NCBI GenBank assembly: GCA_002492295.1
Contig: DKYC01000042.1
Span: forward strand, 741 to 22,719
Source: Lachnospiraceae bacterium UBA7110
GTDB taxonomy: Bacteria > Bacillota > Clostridia > Lachnospirales > Lachnospiraceae
Length of the DNA stretch: 21,979 nucleotides
Direction: 5' to 3'
The notes under the pieces are model-generated. The model was not told the DNA's origin, did not search any database, and worked only from the letters and a program-made list of their open reading frames with translations. Below, one piece after another: positions 7,560 through 15,277 of the stretch; position 1 is the first letter of the stretch, and each line of letters begins with the position of its first letter. A program made the position numbers and the translations under genes.

Positions 7560-8492
7560 CTAATGCACCAGATCAGCGCATGGATTTTTAAGCATTTTCA
7601 GACATTCCGCCTCGAAAAAACGGTTGTCCGACATATAAAATTCGCGAAGCTCCCCGCGCCGTTTGTCAAGGAGCTCATAATCCGCTGTGAGATTTCCGGG
7701 GTGGAACATCAGTTCAAGCGACGTTCCTTTATCATTTGCGTATTTTTTATAGGCGGGAAACAGCGCCTTAACAATCTCCCACCGCATCTCACAAGTATAC
7801 AATATACCAAAAAATACAGGAACTTCAATCCCTTTTTGCAATAATATCCTGACATTTCTTTTCGACGAGGTTTTGAGTATCAGCCACTTTAAAAGGTTCA
7901 CCGCAGGTATCCTCCTGGGGCTTTTTACTGATAAAACCGGCTTTAACGGGTCTGTCGGTATCCGCACCTGCAAAATCTGCTGCTGTGCGGACTCCGGCTC
8001 CCCCAAAACCGCCATCAGACAGTCAAACACCATCGGTATCATATGATAATGCTGGTGTGAATCGACTGCCGAGATATGAAAATCATGCTCCACCGTCACG
8101 GCACGCAGCTGCGCCCTGATTTCCACGCAAAGCTGTCTTTTAAGCTCCGCGCGCCGTTTTCCGGCTGCCGTATGGCTCCAGATAAAATACCGGATAAAGG
8201 ATTTGTCAAAATACCCCTCCTTATCCACCAAAAGCGGAACCTGCTTTGCACCTGCAAGCGGCTTTCCCTCCACAAAGTTCAAATGCAGCACACGCCTGAT
8301 AACGTGTTTTGGGTCCTCCTGATTCAAAAGTGCCAGCGCACCACCCAGGTCAGGAACATTGGGAAGGATGCTGATGCTGTTTAAAGCGCCGTCCCGGTAA
8401 CAGGATAAAATTCGTTCGCACTGTTCCAAACAAACGCCGTAATCGTCCGCATGATACCAAGTTGCGTTATTCGGAAATCCCTTCTCTTCCAT
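7560..8492 (-). CDS. YdjC/ChbG-family carbohydrate deacetylase
   Basis: A 310-aa protein with the metal-site motifs of the YdjC (ChbG) deacetylase family: HADDYG (Asp16-Asp17), RVLHLNF (His70), SHQHYH (His146, His148, His150) and MFHPGN near the C-terminus. Characterised members remove the N-acetyl group from GlcNAc-containing oligosaccharides such as diacetylchitobiose. No signal peptide is seen, so it should act in the cytoplasm on a lipid-linked or nucleotide-linked amino sugar. Just after the WecG-type transferase, it could de-N-acetylate the sugar that enzyme adds, giving a free amine; this is inference. The ATG at 8492 lies inside the end of the preceding gene (26-bp overlap), with a purine-rich AAGGGGGAAGGG stretch upstream. 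The middle (about 180-230) is basic and less conserved. Confidence 0.85.
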   Translation of the reverse strand: MEEKGFPNNATWYHADDYGVCLEQCERILSCYRDGALNSISILPNVPDLGGALALLNQEDPKHVIRRVLHLNFVEGKPLAGAKQVPLLVDKEGYFDKSFIRYFIWSHTAAGKRRAELKRQLCVEIRAQLRAVTVEHDFHISAVDSHQHYHMIPMVFDCLMAVLGEPESAQQQILQVRIPTDPLKPVLSVKSPRRIPAVNLLKWLILKTSSKRNVRILLQKGIEVPVFFGILYTCEMRWEIVKALFPAYKKYANDKGTSLELMFHPGNLTADYELLDKRRGELREFYMSDNRFFEAECLKMLKNPCADLVH

Positions 8493-9243
8493 CCCTTCCC
8501 CCTTGCTCTTTTCGAATATATTTTATAAACTTTAAATTCGTCGTCACATACCGCTTCCACAGCCTTCTGGGATCCTGCAAAAGCCGGTAAAGCCATTCCA
8601 GGCAGAGCTTCTGCATCCACCCTGGTGCCCGCTTTATGTCCCCGGCAAGATAATCAAAACCTGCCCCTACCCCGACAGACACCCCGCAGAGCTGTCCCTT
8701 ATGCCCATACATCCACTGCTCCTGCTTCGGCGCCCCAAGCCCTACCCAGATAAAATCCGGTTTTGCATGGTTAATCAGGCTCACGACTGCCTCATCCTCT
8801 TTGGGGCTAAGCGGGCGAAAAGGCGGTGCGTACATTCCCACAACCCGTGCTCCGGGATAGTCGCGCCCAATCGCATCTTTCATTGCCTGAAGCGTTTCAT
8901 CCGTCGCCCCGTAAAAAAAGTGGCGGTATCCCTCATCCTTTGAAGCTTTCAGCAATTCCACCATCAAATCCGGTCCCGTCACACGCTGCGCATCCGAAAA
9001 GCCGTGTTTTTTACTGTAGACCGAAAGCGGTGCACCGTCAGGAAGAGCCATTGCGCCGCCATTCTGTATCCTGCGGTAAGCCTCATTCTCATATGCCATC
9101 ACTGTCGTATGGACATTCGACACACAGATATAATTTCCCCGAAGCTCTTCCAAATGATTTCTCAGATAAGATAGCGTCCTGTCCATACTTGTGACATTAA
9201 TCCTTGTCCCCAAAATTTCACAATACTGCAATTCCCCCATCAT
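8467..9243 (-). CDS. WecG/TagA/CpsF-family glycosyltransferase
   Basis: A 258-aa protein, the usual length for the GT26 (WecG/TagA/CpsF) family. Visible motifs: VSNVHTTVM, a LPDG loop with Asp69 in the position of the proposed catalytic base, TGPDLM, FFYGATDETL, the signature PDFIWVGLGAPKQEQW, and the C-terminal membrane-associating tail GWMQKLCLEWLYRLLQDPRRLWKRY. Members transfer ManNAc or ManNAcA from UDP to undecaprenyl-PP-GlcNAc, the second step of enterobacterial common antigen or wall teichoic acid linkage synthesis. Here it directly follows the initiating sugar transferase (4-bp ATGA overlap), so it probably adds the second sugar. The start is ATGATG at 9243-9238; either ATG could be used. 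Sugar specificity cannot be read from sequence alone. Confidence 0.92.
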   Translation of the reverse strand: MMGELQYCEILGTRINVTSMDRTLSYLRNHLEELRGNYICVSNVHTTVMAYENEAYRRIQNGGAMALPDGAPLSVYSKKHGFSDAQRVTGPDLMVELLKASKDEGYRHFFYGATDETLQAMKDAIGRDYPGARVVGMYAPPFRPLSPKEDEAVVSLINHAKPDFIWVGLGAPKQEQWMYGHKGQLCGVSVGVGAGFDYLAGDIKRAPGWMQKLCLEWLYRLLQDPRRLWKRYVTTNLKFIKYIRKEQGGRDGREGISE

Positions 9244-10664
9244 TTTGAACCCTTTCTGCCAAGCACTGTAAACACGGTCTTAATCAGGATTTTAATGTCC
9301 AGCCCAAGCGACCAGTTATCGATATATTCCAAATCCAGCTTCACAATCTGCTCAAAATCGCGGATATCGCTTCTGCCGCTCACCTGCCACATACCGGTCA
9401 GCCCCGGTGTAATGCTCATGCGCCTTCTGTAATAGCCGTTGTACTGCTCAAACTCGTCCTCCGTGGGCGGGCGCGTTCCCACAAGGCTCATGTCCCCTAT
9501 TAGTATATTCCAAAACTGCGGCGTTTCATCAATGCTTGTCTTGCGGATAAATTTTCCAACCCGTGTAATGCGCGGGTCGTCATCCATCTTGAACATCAGC
9601 CCCTTAACCTCATTTTTCGCCTCAAGCTCCTTTTTGCGCTCCTCGGCATCAAGATACATGGAGCGGAATTTCCAAATATGGAAGCGCCTTCCGTTTTTCC
9701 CTACGCGTATCTGCGAAAAAAACACAGGTCCCGGTGAATCCAGCTTAATTGCAAGTGCGACAAACGGTGTGATAACACCTGTTATGATAAGTCCTGTGAC
9801 CGCCCCCACGATATCCATCATACGCTTTACCAAAAGCCTTCTGGAATCCATTGTCTTTAACGCGAAAGAGATAACGCTGTACCCTGCCATCTTCTGTACA
9901 TAAGTGTTGGGATTGGAACGGCTGAAAATGTCAACATTGTAATGGCATACAAGCCCCATTTCCTCAAAACGCTGAATCATATCGCGGATTTCCAGTGTCG
10001 GTACGCCGGGAAGGCAGATAAACACCTCATCCACAAGCATCTGCACCACAACCTCATAAAGGCAGTCTTTCGATGCCACCACAGGCACATTCTCTATGCT
10101 GCTCCCCACCCTGTCCGCATCATAAACGGCAGCCGCGGTAATGTCATAGTACCATTCCTTGCCTTTAATCAGGCTGTCTATCACCTCATCCGCCATAATG
10201 TCAAGCGTCACTACAAGCATCTTCGTGCTGCTCCCGCTTTTGCGGTAGTATTTCCACATTGCCTTTTTAAACGCCATATGGACGAAGTATGTGATTATGA
10301 CATTGAGCACCAAAAAGATACCGTAAATCAGTCGGGAAAAATCATACGACTGCTGTGTGAGATAGAGCACAACCACAAGCCCTACCACAAGGATCAGCGT
10401 ATAGCGCACTGTATAATACAGTTCGCGCAGCCATCCCCTGTAGAAAAAATTGCTGTTTGCATCAAGAAGCAGGCTGTACAGAAGACACAAAGCCACGATG
10501 TAGGCTCCCACCATAATGTGGAAATCCCTCGGATACCGCTCCACATGAATGACGTGAAACCTGATAAATACCGAAAAAGCATAAGAAACGAGCACACAGA
10601 ACAAATCCATAACCAGGATGCTGTATGTCTCTATCATTTTGTTTTTTCTTCTGACATTTTCCAT
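9240..10664 (-). CDS. Polyprenyl-phosphate sugar-1-phosphate transferase (initiating enzyme)
   Basis: A 474-aa protein of the WbaP/CpsE (bacterial sugar transferase) type. Four to five membrane helices occupy the first about 145 residues; a Rossmann-like middle domain follows (about 145-275); the catalytic domain runs from about 278 to the end, after a fifth helix. Motifs of that domain: DSPGPVFFSQIRVGKNGRRF, FKFRSM-like WKFRSM (332-336), RKTSIDETPQFWN with the Asp-Glu catalytic pair at 379-380, DMSLVGTRPP, and ITPGLTGMWQVSGRSD. It transfers a sugar-1-phosphate from a UDP-sugar to undecaprenyl phosphate at the inner face. The start at 10664 is chosen because it leaves a 22-bp gap to the previous gene and has ACGGAG upstream; an ATG at 10637 is possible, and the longer frame to 10709 would overlap the SDR gene without a clear ribosome binding site. 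Confidence 0.93.
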   Translation of the reverse strand: MENVRRKNKMIETYSILVMDLFCVLVSYAFSVFIRFHVIHVERYPRDFHIMVGAYIVALCLLYSLLLDANSNFFYRGWLRELYYTVRYTLILVVGLVVVLYLTQQSYDFSRLIYGIFLVLNVIITYFVHMAFKKAMWKYYRKSGSSTKMLVVTLDIMADEVIDSLIKGKEWYYDITAAAVYDADRVGSSIENVPVVASKDCLYEVVVQMLVDEVFICLPGVPTLEIRDMIQRFEEMGLVCHYNVDIFSRSNPNTYVQKMAGYSVISFALKTMDSRRLLVKRMMDIVGAVTGLIITGVITPFVALAIKLDSPGPVFFSQIRVGKNGRRFHIWKFRSMYLDAEERKKELEAKNEVKGLMFKMDDDPRITRVGKFIRKTSIDETPQFWNILIGDMSLVGTRPPTEDEFEQYNGYYRRRMSITPGLTGMWQVSGRSDIRDFEQIVKLDLEYIDNWSLGLDIKILIKTVFTVLGRKGSK

Positions 10665-10686
10665 TCCCGTACACTCCGTTTTTGCG

Positions 10687-11493
10687 TCACTCCGGCGAAC
10701 CCTCGGCAAACTGCTTCATGCTTTCCATAATCTCGCTTTTCTGGCATATGTAATGCCCGCTGCCGCCAAAAAGCTTCGCGTGGATTGTCATTACATCATA
10801 TGTCTCTACAGCCTTTTTCCCCGTATCCTTATCCGTCTCCTGGGAAAGCTCCTTCCCGGTTAAATAGTGGTAGAGCTCACCCGCCGTTACCGGTTCCGAC
10901 GCCAGGTTTACAAGGGTAAGGTTTTCCGCAAGCGCCGTCTGGATGTCCTCCCAGATACGGGCAAGCGGATAGAACTGGTATTTGCTCTTACTGTCCACTG
11001 CCCTCATTTCCTTCTCATCCGCAAAGCGCCTGATGTAATTATGCTTATAGTTTAATCCATAGGGAATCGCAAGTCTCATAACCAGCGACTCCGGGTAATA
11101 TTTGCGCACCCACTCTTCAAAGTAATAACGGTTTAAATTGTACGGTGAAATCCCTTTCCGGTCCGCCTTATCGCTTCCGACCGCAAATACGGAGTTTTCC
11201 TCATCCACGCCGACCGGATTTTTATACACATCCGTACTTGAAACCAGCACAATTTTATACGGATTGATTTTTTTAATTGTCTCCTGCGCCTCAATCACTT
11301 TCTCCAAATGCTGGTACGGCGCCCGTTCCGCAAGCTCCCTGTCCGGCTTTAATCCTGCATAAATCAGCACATCCGGTTCCAGTCCGTATGCCTTTTCAAT
11401 ATTCTGCGTATTAAAAATGCCGTCAATCCTGTTGCTTGCCCTTGCAAAAATATTGCTGCCGATAAACCCCGTGTACCCTGCCAATGCTATCAT
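10687..11493 (-). CDS. SDR-type NAD(P)-dependent epimerase/dehydratase-like protein
   Basis: A 268-aa protein. The N-terminal GYTGFIG (Gly6, Gly9, Gly12) is the nucleotide-binding loop of extended SDRs; LVSSTDVY (about 84-90) carries the catalytic Ser/Thr, and 'MRLAIPYGLNYKHNYIRRF' resembles the substrate-domain 'R...YGP' motif. The catalytic tetrad position reads Y118-N-L-N-R122 rather than Y-x-x-x-K: Arg replaces the usual Lys. It is also shorter than typical sugar epimerases (about 310-340). It could be a reduced or altered nucleotide-sugar epimerase/reductase, or a binding protein. Genes on both sides use lipid-linked sugars, so a nucleotide-sugar substrate is likely but unproven. The start ATGA overlaps the stop of the preceding GT2 gene. 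Confidence 0.75.
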   Translation of the reverse strand: MIALAGYTGFIGSNIFARASNRIDGIFNTQNIEKAYGLEPDVLIYAGLKPDRELAERAPYQHLEKVIEAQETIKKINPYKIVLVSSTDVYKNPVGVDEENSVFAVGSDKADRKGISPYNLNRYYFEEWVRKYYPESLVMRLAIPYGLNYKHNYIRRFADEKEMRAVDSKSKYQFYPLARIWEDIQTALAENLTLVNLASEPVTAGELYHYLTGKELSQETDKDTGKKAVETYDVMTIHAKLFGGSGHYICQKSEIMESMKQFAEGSPE

Positions 11494-12512
11494 ATCAAAT
11501 CCTCCTCCCGTTCGAAACCGTCACGGCAGATACCGTCACGGCAGATTTGGTCATGCGAAAGCACATCCCAAAAATAGTAGCGCGGTCTGCGCTTCGTCTC
11601 CATATAGTTTCTACCCACATACTCTCCGATAATGCCAAGCGAAAGCAGAATTGCCCCGCCAAGCACCCAAATTGACATTAAAATGGACGACCAGCCGTCT
11701 ATCGTATAACCGAAATAATGTTCGTACACAATATGGATTATCATGCCAAAACCCACAAGCAATGCCAAAATCCCCATGCCAAACACCATCCGTATCGGTT
11801 TTATGCTAAACGACGTTACACCGTCTGCGGCAAGCGTCATCATCTTGGACAGCGAATATTTTGATTTTCCCTGCATACGCGGAAACACATCAAAATGCAC
11901 AACGCTCGACGTAAGACCGATATCCGGTATAATTCCCCGCAGGAAAAGATTGACCTCTCCATACTCGGAAAGCGCCGCAAGCGCCTTTGCACTCATCAGA
12001 CGGTAATCCGCCGAATTTTCATAAATATTTGCGCCCATAAACCGCATTGTTTTATAAAACAGGGTCGCGGAGAGCTTCTTAAAAAAACCATCCGTATTTC
12101 TTGAATTGCGCACACCGTAAACAACCTCGCTGCCCTTTTCATACTCCGCAATAAACCGTTCTATTGCGTTAATGTCCTGCTGCAGGTCGGCATCAATGGT
12201 AACCGCATAATCACAGAAATCCTTTGCGTACATCATTCCCGCCAGAATTGCGTTCTGGTGTCCCCTGTTGTGCGCAAACCGAAGCCCGGTTATCTCCTCA
12301 TGCGCATGATACAGCTGCGTTATCAGCTCCCACGTCCGGTCCCTGGAGCCGTCGTCCACAAAGACAATACGGCTTTTTTCGGATACAGTCCCACTGTTTC
12401 TCAATTCCCCGAGTTTTTCCAAAAGCGTCTTTGCCGACGGCAGAAGCGCCTCCTCCTCATTGTAACAGGGCACTACAATGTAAAGGATTCCCTTTTTAAC
12501 GTTTTCTTCCAT
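11490..12512 (-). CDS. Family 2 glycosyltransferase, polyprenyl-phosphate sugar synthase (DPM/GtrB-like)
   Basis: A 340-aa protein. The N-terminal GT-A domain shows VVPCYNEEE, FVDDGSRDRTW (Asp53-Asp54) and TIDADLQQD (Asp107, Asp109, metal-binding DxD). Two C-terminal membrane helices follow (GILALLVGFGMIIHIVYEHY and SIWVLGGAILLSLGIIGEYVGRNYMETKRRP). This is the architecture of GtrB/YfdH and DPM synthases, which make undecaprenyl-phosphate-glucose or -mannose for outer-face glycosyltransferases. It is therefore the likely donor maker for the GtrII-like and other membrane transferases of the operon. The start at 12512 is preferred because GGAAAGGGTGGG precedes it; longer in-frame starts at 12545 and 12563 exist. 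The C-terminus carries a duplicated pentapeptide, ICRDG twice. Confidence 0.9.
   Translation of the reverse strand: MEENVKKGILYIVVPCYNEEEALLPSAKTLLEKLGELRNSGTVSEKSRIVFVDDGSRDRTWELITQLYHAHEEITGLRFAHNRGHQNAILAGMMYAKDFCDYAVTIDADLQQDINAIERFIAEYEKGSEVVYGVRNSRNTDGFFKKLSATLFYKTMRFMGANIYENSADYRLMSAKALAALSEYGEVNLFLRGIIPDIGLTSSVVHFDVFPRMQGKSKYSLSKMMTLAADGVTSFSIKPIRMVFGMGILALLVGFGMIIHIVYEHYFGYTIDGWSSILMSIWVLGGAILLSLGIIGEYVGRNYMETKRRPRYYFWDVLSHDQICRDGICRDGFEREEDLI
11518..11547. repeat. 15-bp tandem duplication at the C-terminus of the GT2 gene
   Basis: Two adjacent 15-bp units, 11518-11532 and 11533-11547, match at 14 of 15 bases (ccgtcacggcagata and ccgtcacggcagatt). They encode ICRDG twice in the last 20 residues of the GT2 protein. 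The frame is preserved. Confidence 0.85.
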
Positions 12513-12584
12513 TGTCCCACCCTTTCCGTTCTCTATTCCTATCATAATACATTCCCATCCCAAATGACAACCGCGATACGTGAA

Positions 12585-14159
12585 TTAATCGCACATTTTC
12601 ACGACCCACACGCCGTTAATCTTCCGCACGCTGCCCTGCGACGGGTAAACACTCATTTTCCTGTACGCGTCCGTCCCCATGATTTCCTTCTTCTCGCTGT
12701 CGCTAAGCCCTGCCATTTCATAGCCGACAAAAATTTTGATAAAATTATCCCGGACGCCCGACGTAATCAGACCGTTTTCCAGCGCCACGCCGTCCAGTGT
12801 CCTAAGCCCCTCCGAATCAAGCACGTCAATCTCAACGCTGCTTGGATTGTCCTTGTAATAAAAATCGCCAAGAATCGTCAATCCGTCTTCTGCCCGGAAA
12901 CCTTCTGTCATTTCCGCAAAGCATATGACACGGTTAAAATAAGAAGCAACCCTCTGCGAAGCAAGGTCCGTACGCAAATACGCCTTGTTTGTCAGAAGAA
13001 AATCCGTATAGCAGCTTAGCAGAACCGTTCCGATTGTAACCGCCGTTAAGAGACAGCATGCGCCCTTCTTTGCCCTGTCCATCAAAAGCGCGCTTCCCCA
13101 TTCCTTCATACAATATTCCAAAAGCGCAAGCACAAGCACATAAATTAGCGCATATGCATAGAGCATCAGCATGGAATAATCCACCTCCGGCGCCATAAAA
13201 TAGATAAACGCCGCCGCAAGCGGCACAAACCCGCAGACGATAAGCAAGAGTACAAAATTCAATAAATTCCGATATAATTTCTTTTTAATAACAAGCGTTA
13301 TGAAAAGAAGAACCGCCAGCACGCAGATACCGATATTTGCCGCCTGCTTTGTTCCGGTCATAAACGCGAACGGTTTCCACAGGAAAAATTCCAGGAAGCG
13401 CTTATAACAGCGTGCAGCCAGCACCGGTGCCTGCGTCAGCCCGATCTGCCCCATATTTCCCACGCCGCCGTATGTCTCATTATCAAGATTCGGGTAAATC
13501 ACATGGGACAGCCACATATAAAGCGCCACACTCACGCCAAGGACGGCGACATAAAGGATCCCTTCCTTCAAAACAGCCCTGAAGTCTTTCTCCTGATTGA
13601 TTAAGTCATTTATCATCCCCATCAGCATCAGTGTAATCGCAAAGCTGATATAGCTCTGGTATGTGCCAAGCACGCAGACTAAAAGAATACCGCACGGAAT
13701 CACCCCATACCGGTACCTGCGGATCAGATACACGGCAAGACACACCATCAGAATCCCCATACCGGATGTATGCGCCATAAACATAAAGGTCATCGTGCTT
13801 GCCATACTCGGAAACGTCATCAGTACAACCGGTACAAGGACCGCCCCGGTCGTACTTTTCATTCCTGTAATTTCAAGGATAAGACAGGCCGACACCGCAA
13901 TCAGAAGGATAAACAGAACACCGTGCACTGCCGGAATGCTGTGTACTCCGCCAAGCGGGTGAATATATTTCAAAAACCACCGTCCAAGGTAATCGCCGCT
14001 GCCGTACGCGCTCATATTGTTTGCGTCATCCCAGTTCACAAGCTTATGCGTCAGCATATAAAAGTGTGTAATCCACCCCGCCACAAGCCCCGTCAGCAGG
14101 CAGATTTTTATATGTTTTGGTATCCTTTTATTCCAAACCGCCAGTAAATCAAACTTCAT
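12585..14159 (-). CDS. GtrII-like membrane glucosyltransferase (Glucos_trans_II family)
   Basis: A 524-aa protein with about eleven membrane helices and a soluble C-terminal domain of about 110 residues outside the membrane. After the first helix comes KLVNWDDANN...GDYLGRWFLKYIHPLGG, the acidic loop and GR motif of the GtrII family, and GTYQSYISFAITLML matches its YQ helix. Family members (Shigella GtrII and similar) take glucose from undecaprenyl-phosphate-glucose and add it to the growing glycan at the outer face, working with a GtrB-type GT2 enzyme. That enzyme is encoded next in the operon after a 72-bp gap in which I see no feature. The start at 14159 has AGAGGTG upstream and gives an 11-bp overlap with the GT4 gene. 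Confidence 0.8.
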   Translation of the reverse strand: MKFDLLAVWNKRIPKHIKICLLTGLVAGWITHFYMLTHKLVNWDDANNMSAYGSGDYLGRWFLKYIHPLGGVHSIPAVHGVLFILLIAVSACLILEITGMKSTTGAVLVPVVLMTFPSMASTMTFMFMAHTSGMGILMVCLAVYLIRRYRYGVIPCGILLVCVLGTYQSYISFAITLMLMGMINDLINQEKDFRAVLKEGILYVAVLGVSVALYMWLSHVIYPNLDNETYGGVGNMGQIGLTQAPVLAARCYKRFLEFFLWKPFAFMTGTKQAANIGICVLAVLLFITLVIKKKLYRNLLNFVLLLIVCGFVPLAAAFIYFMAPEVDYSMLMLYAYALIYVLVLALLEYCMKEWGSALLMDRAKKGACCLLTAVTIGTVLLSCYTDFLLTNKAYLRTDLASQRVASYFNRVICFAEMTEGFRAEDGLTILGDFYYKDNPSSVEIDVLDSEGLRTLDGVALENGLITSGVRDNFIKIFVGYEMAGLSDSEKKEIMGTDAYRKMSVYPSQGSVRKINGVWVVKMCD

Positions 14160-15255
14160 CAAACAGCACCTCTCTGTATTTGTCCCCTGTCGTCTTCCAG
14201 TTAAACCGCTGCGCGTTTTTAAGCCCCTTTTCCACAAGCAGGCGCGCGTAGGCATCATCCGTCGTAACCTTAACCAGCGCGCGCGCCGTCTGTTTTTCGT
14301 CGTGCACAGAGACCAAAACCGCCGCGTCTCCTACCACCTCCGGAAGCGAGCTTTCATCCGAGCATATTACAGGCGTTTCAAGCTGCATTGCCTCGACCGG
14401 CGGAAAGCCAAACCCCTCCGCAAGCGATAGGAACAGAAACGCCTTCGCGTTATACACCAGCCGGTGCAGCTCCTCATCCTTCTCCACATATCCGATCCAT
14501 GTAATCCCCTCCGGCTCCCCGTGCGGTATATACGAAGGTTCGCACTGTGTTCCGATGATTATAAGCGGCAGCGGATTTTCTGCCATCTTCCGGTAAGCTT
14601 CATACGCCCTGACAATCCCTGCCGCGTTTTTATGGGGCAGTCTGGAGGTCATCGCCACAATATAATCCCTGTCCGCCTTTTCATATGCCTGCTTCTTAAT
14701 AGGAGTATAACCGTTATATATCACGCTAATCCGCTTTTCATCCGTATGGGAATACTTTAAAATGTCACGCTTTGATGCCTCCGATATGGTAATTACCCTG
14801 TCCGCGTGCCTTGCGGATGCTTTGAGGCGCCACATGATATAAAAATTCTCCAGTCTGTTAAAGTATCCCTTAAAACGCTCGTTATAGTAAAACGGTATCA
14901 TGTCATGGATAATCACGTATTCCTTCGTCAGATGAAGCATCGATGCATACCCGCGCGGAAAGAGCACCTTGTCCGCCCCTAACTTTTTTGCCAGCAGGGA
15001 CACGTCAAAAAGCTCCCATTTGATACAGGTCAGCTTATTGAGCGGATTTTTTCCCATTTCCATAAAGGTCACACCCGCAACGTCAAAGTCCTTTCTGTTG
15101 TACGCATTGCCAAGTACGATAATTTCATTCTGGACATTTCCACGAAAACTGTGGTTTTCTGCAAGTGCCCAAACCAGATGGCGCGCGAGATTATAAATAC
15201 CGATACTCTTCCCCGCTCCCTTTACCTGCTTAAAACAGTCGATTACAAGTTTCAT
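14149..15255 (-). CDS. Family 4 glycosyltransferase (GT-B fold)
   Basis: A 368-aa cytoplasmic protein. The N-terminal half carries KQVKGAGKSIGIYNLARHL (donor/acceptor glycine loop) and a HDMIPFYYNERF segment. The C-terminal half has TSRLPHKN (Arg205, Lys209, phosphate-contacting positions) and the E-x7-E motif EGFGFPPVE (Glu280, Glu288) that binds the nucleotide sugar in GT4 enzymes. This is the retaining mannosyl/glucosyl/rhamnosyl-transferase type. It probably extends the lipid-linked oligosaccharide inside the cell. TGGAGG lies 6 nt before the ATG at 15255, and 22 bp separate it from the previous gene. The donor sugar cannot be told from sequence. Confidence 0.92.
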   Translation of the reverse strand: MKLVIDCFKQVKGAGKSIGIYNLARHLVWALAENHSFRGNVQNEIIVLGNAYNRKDFDVAGVTFMEMGKNPLNKLTCIKWELFDVSLLAKKLGADKVLFPRGYASMLHLTKEYVIIHDMIPFYYNERFKGYFNRLENFYIMWRLKASARHADRVITISEASKRDILKYSHTDEKRISVIYNGYTPIKKQAYEKADRDYIVAMTSRLPHKNAAGIVRAYEAYRKMAENPLPLIIIGTQCEPSYIPHGEPEGITWIGYVEKDEELHRLVYNAKAFLFLSLAEGFGFPPVEAMQLETPVICSDESSLPEVVGDAAVLVSVHDEKQTARALVKVTTDDAYARLLVEKGLKNAQRFNWKTTGDKYREVLFDEV

Positions 15256-15277
15256 TTACGCCTCCATTTTGACTTTT

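Noticed and set aside
9439..9903. Plus-strand frame of 154 codons
   Set aside because: Lies wholly inside the sugar transferase gene, whose motifs are clear; no start signal.
9942..10730. Plus-strand frame of 262 codons
   Set aside because: Antisense to the N-terminal half of the sugar transferase; His/Lys-rich shadow composition with no domain.
12513..12584. Possible internal promoter or small gene in the 72-bp gap between GtrII-like and GT2 genes
   Set aside because: No convincing -35/-10 pair, hairpin or start signal other than the GT2 ribosome binding site.
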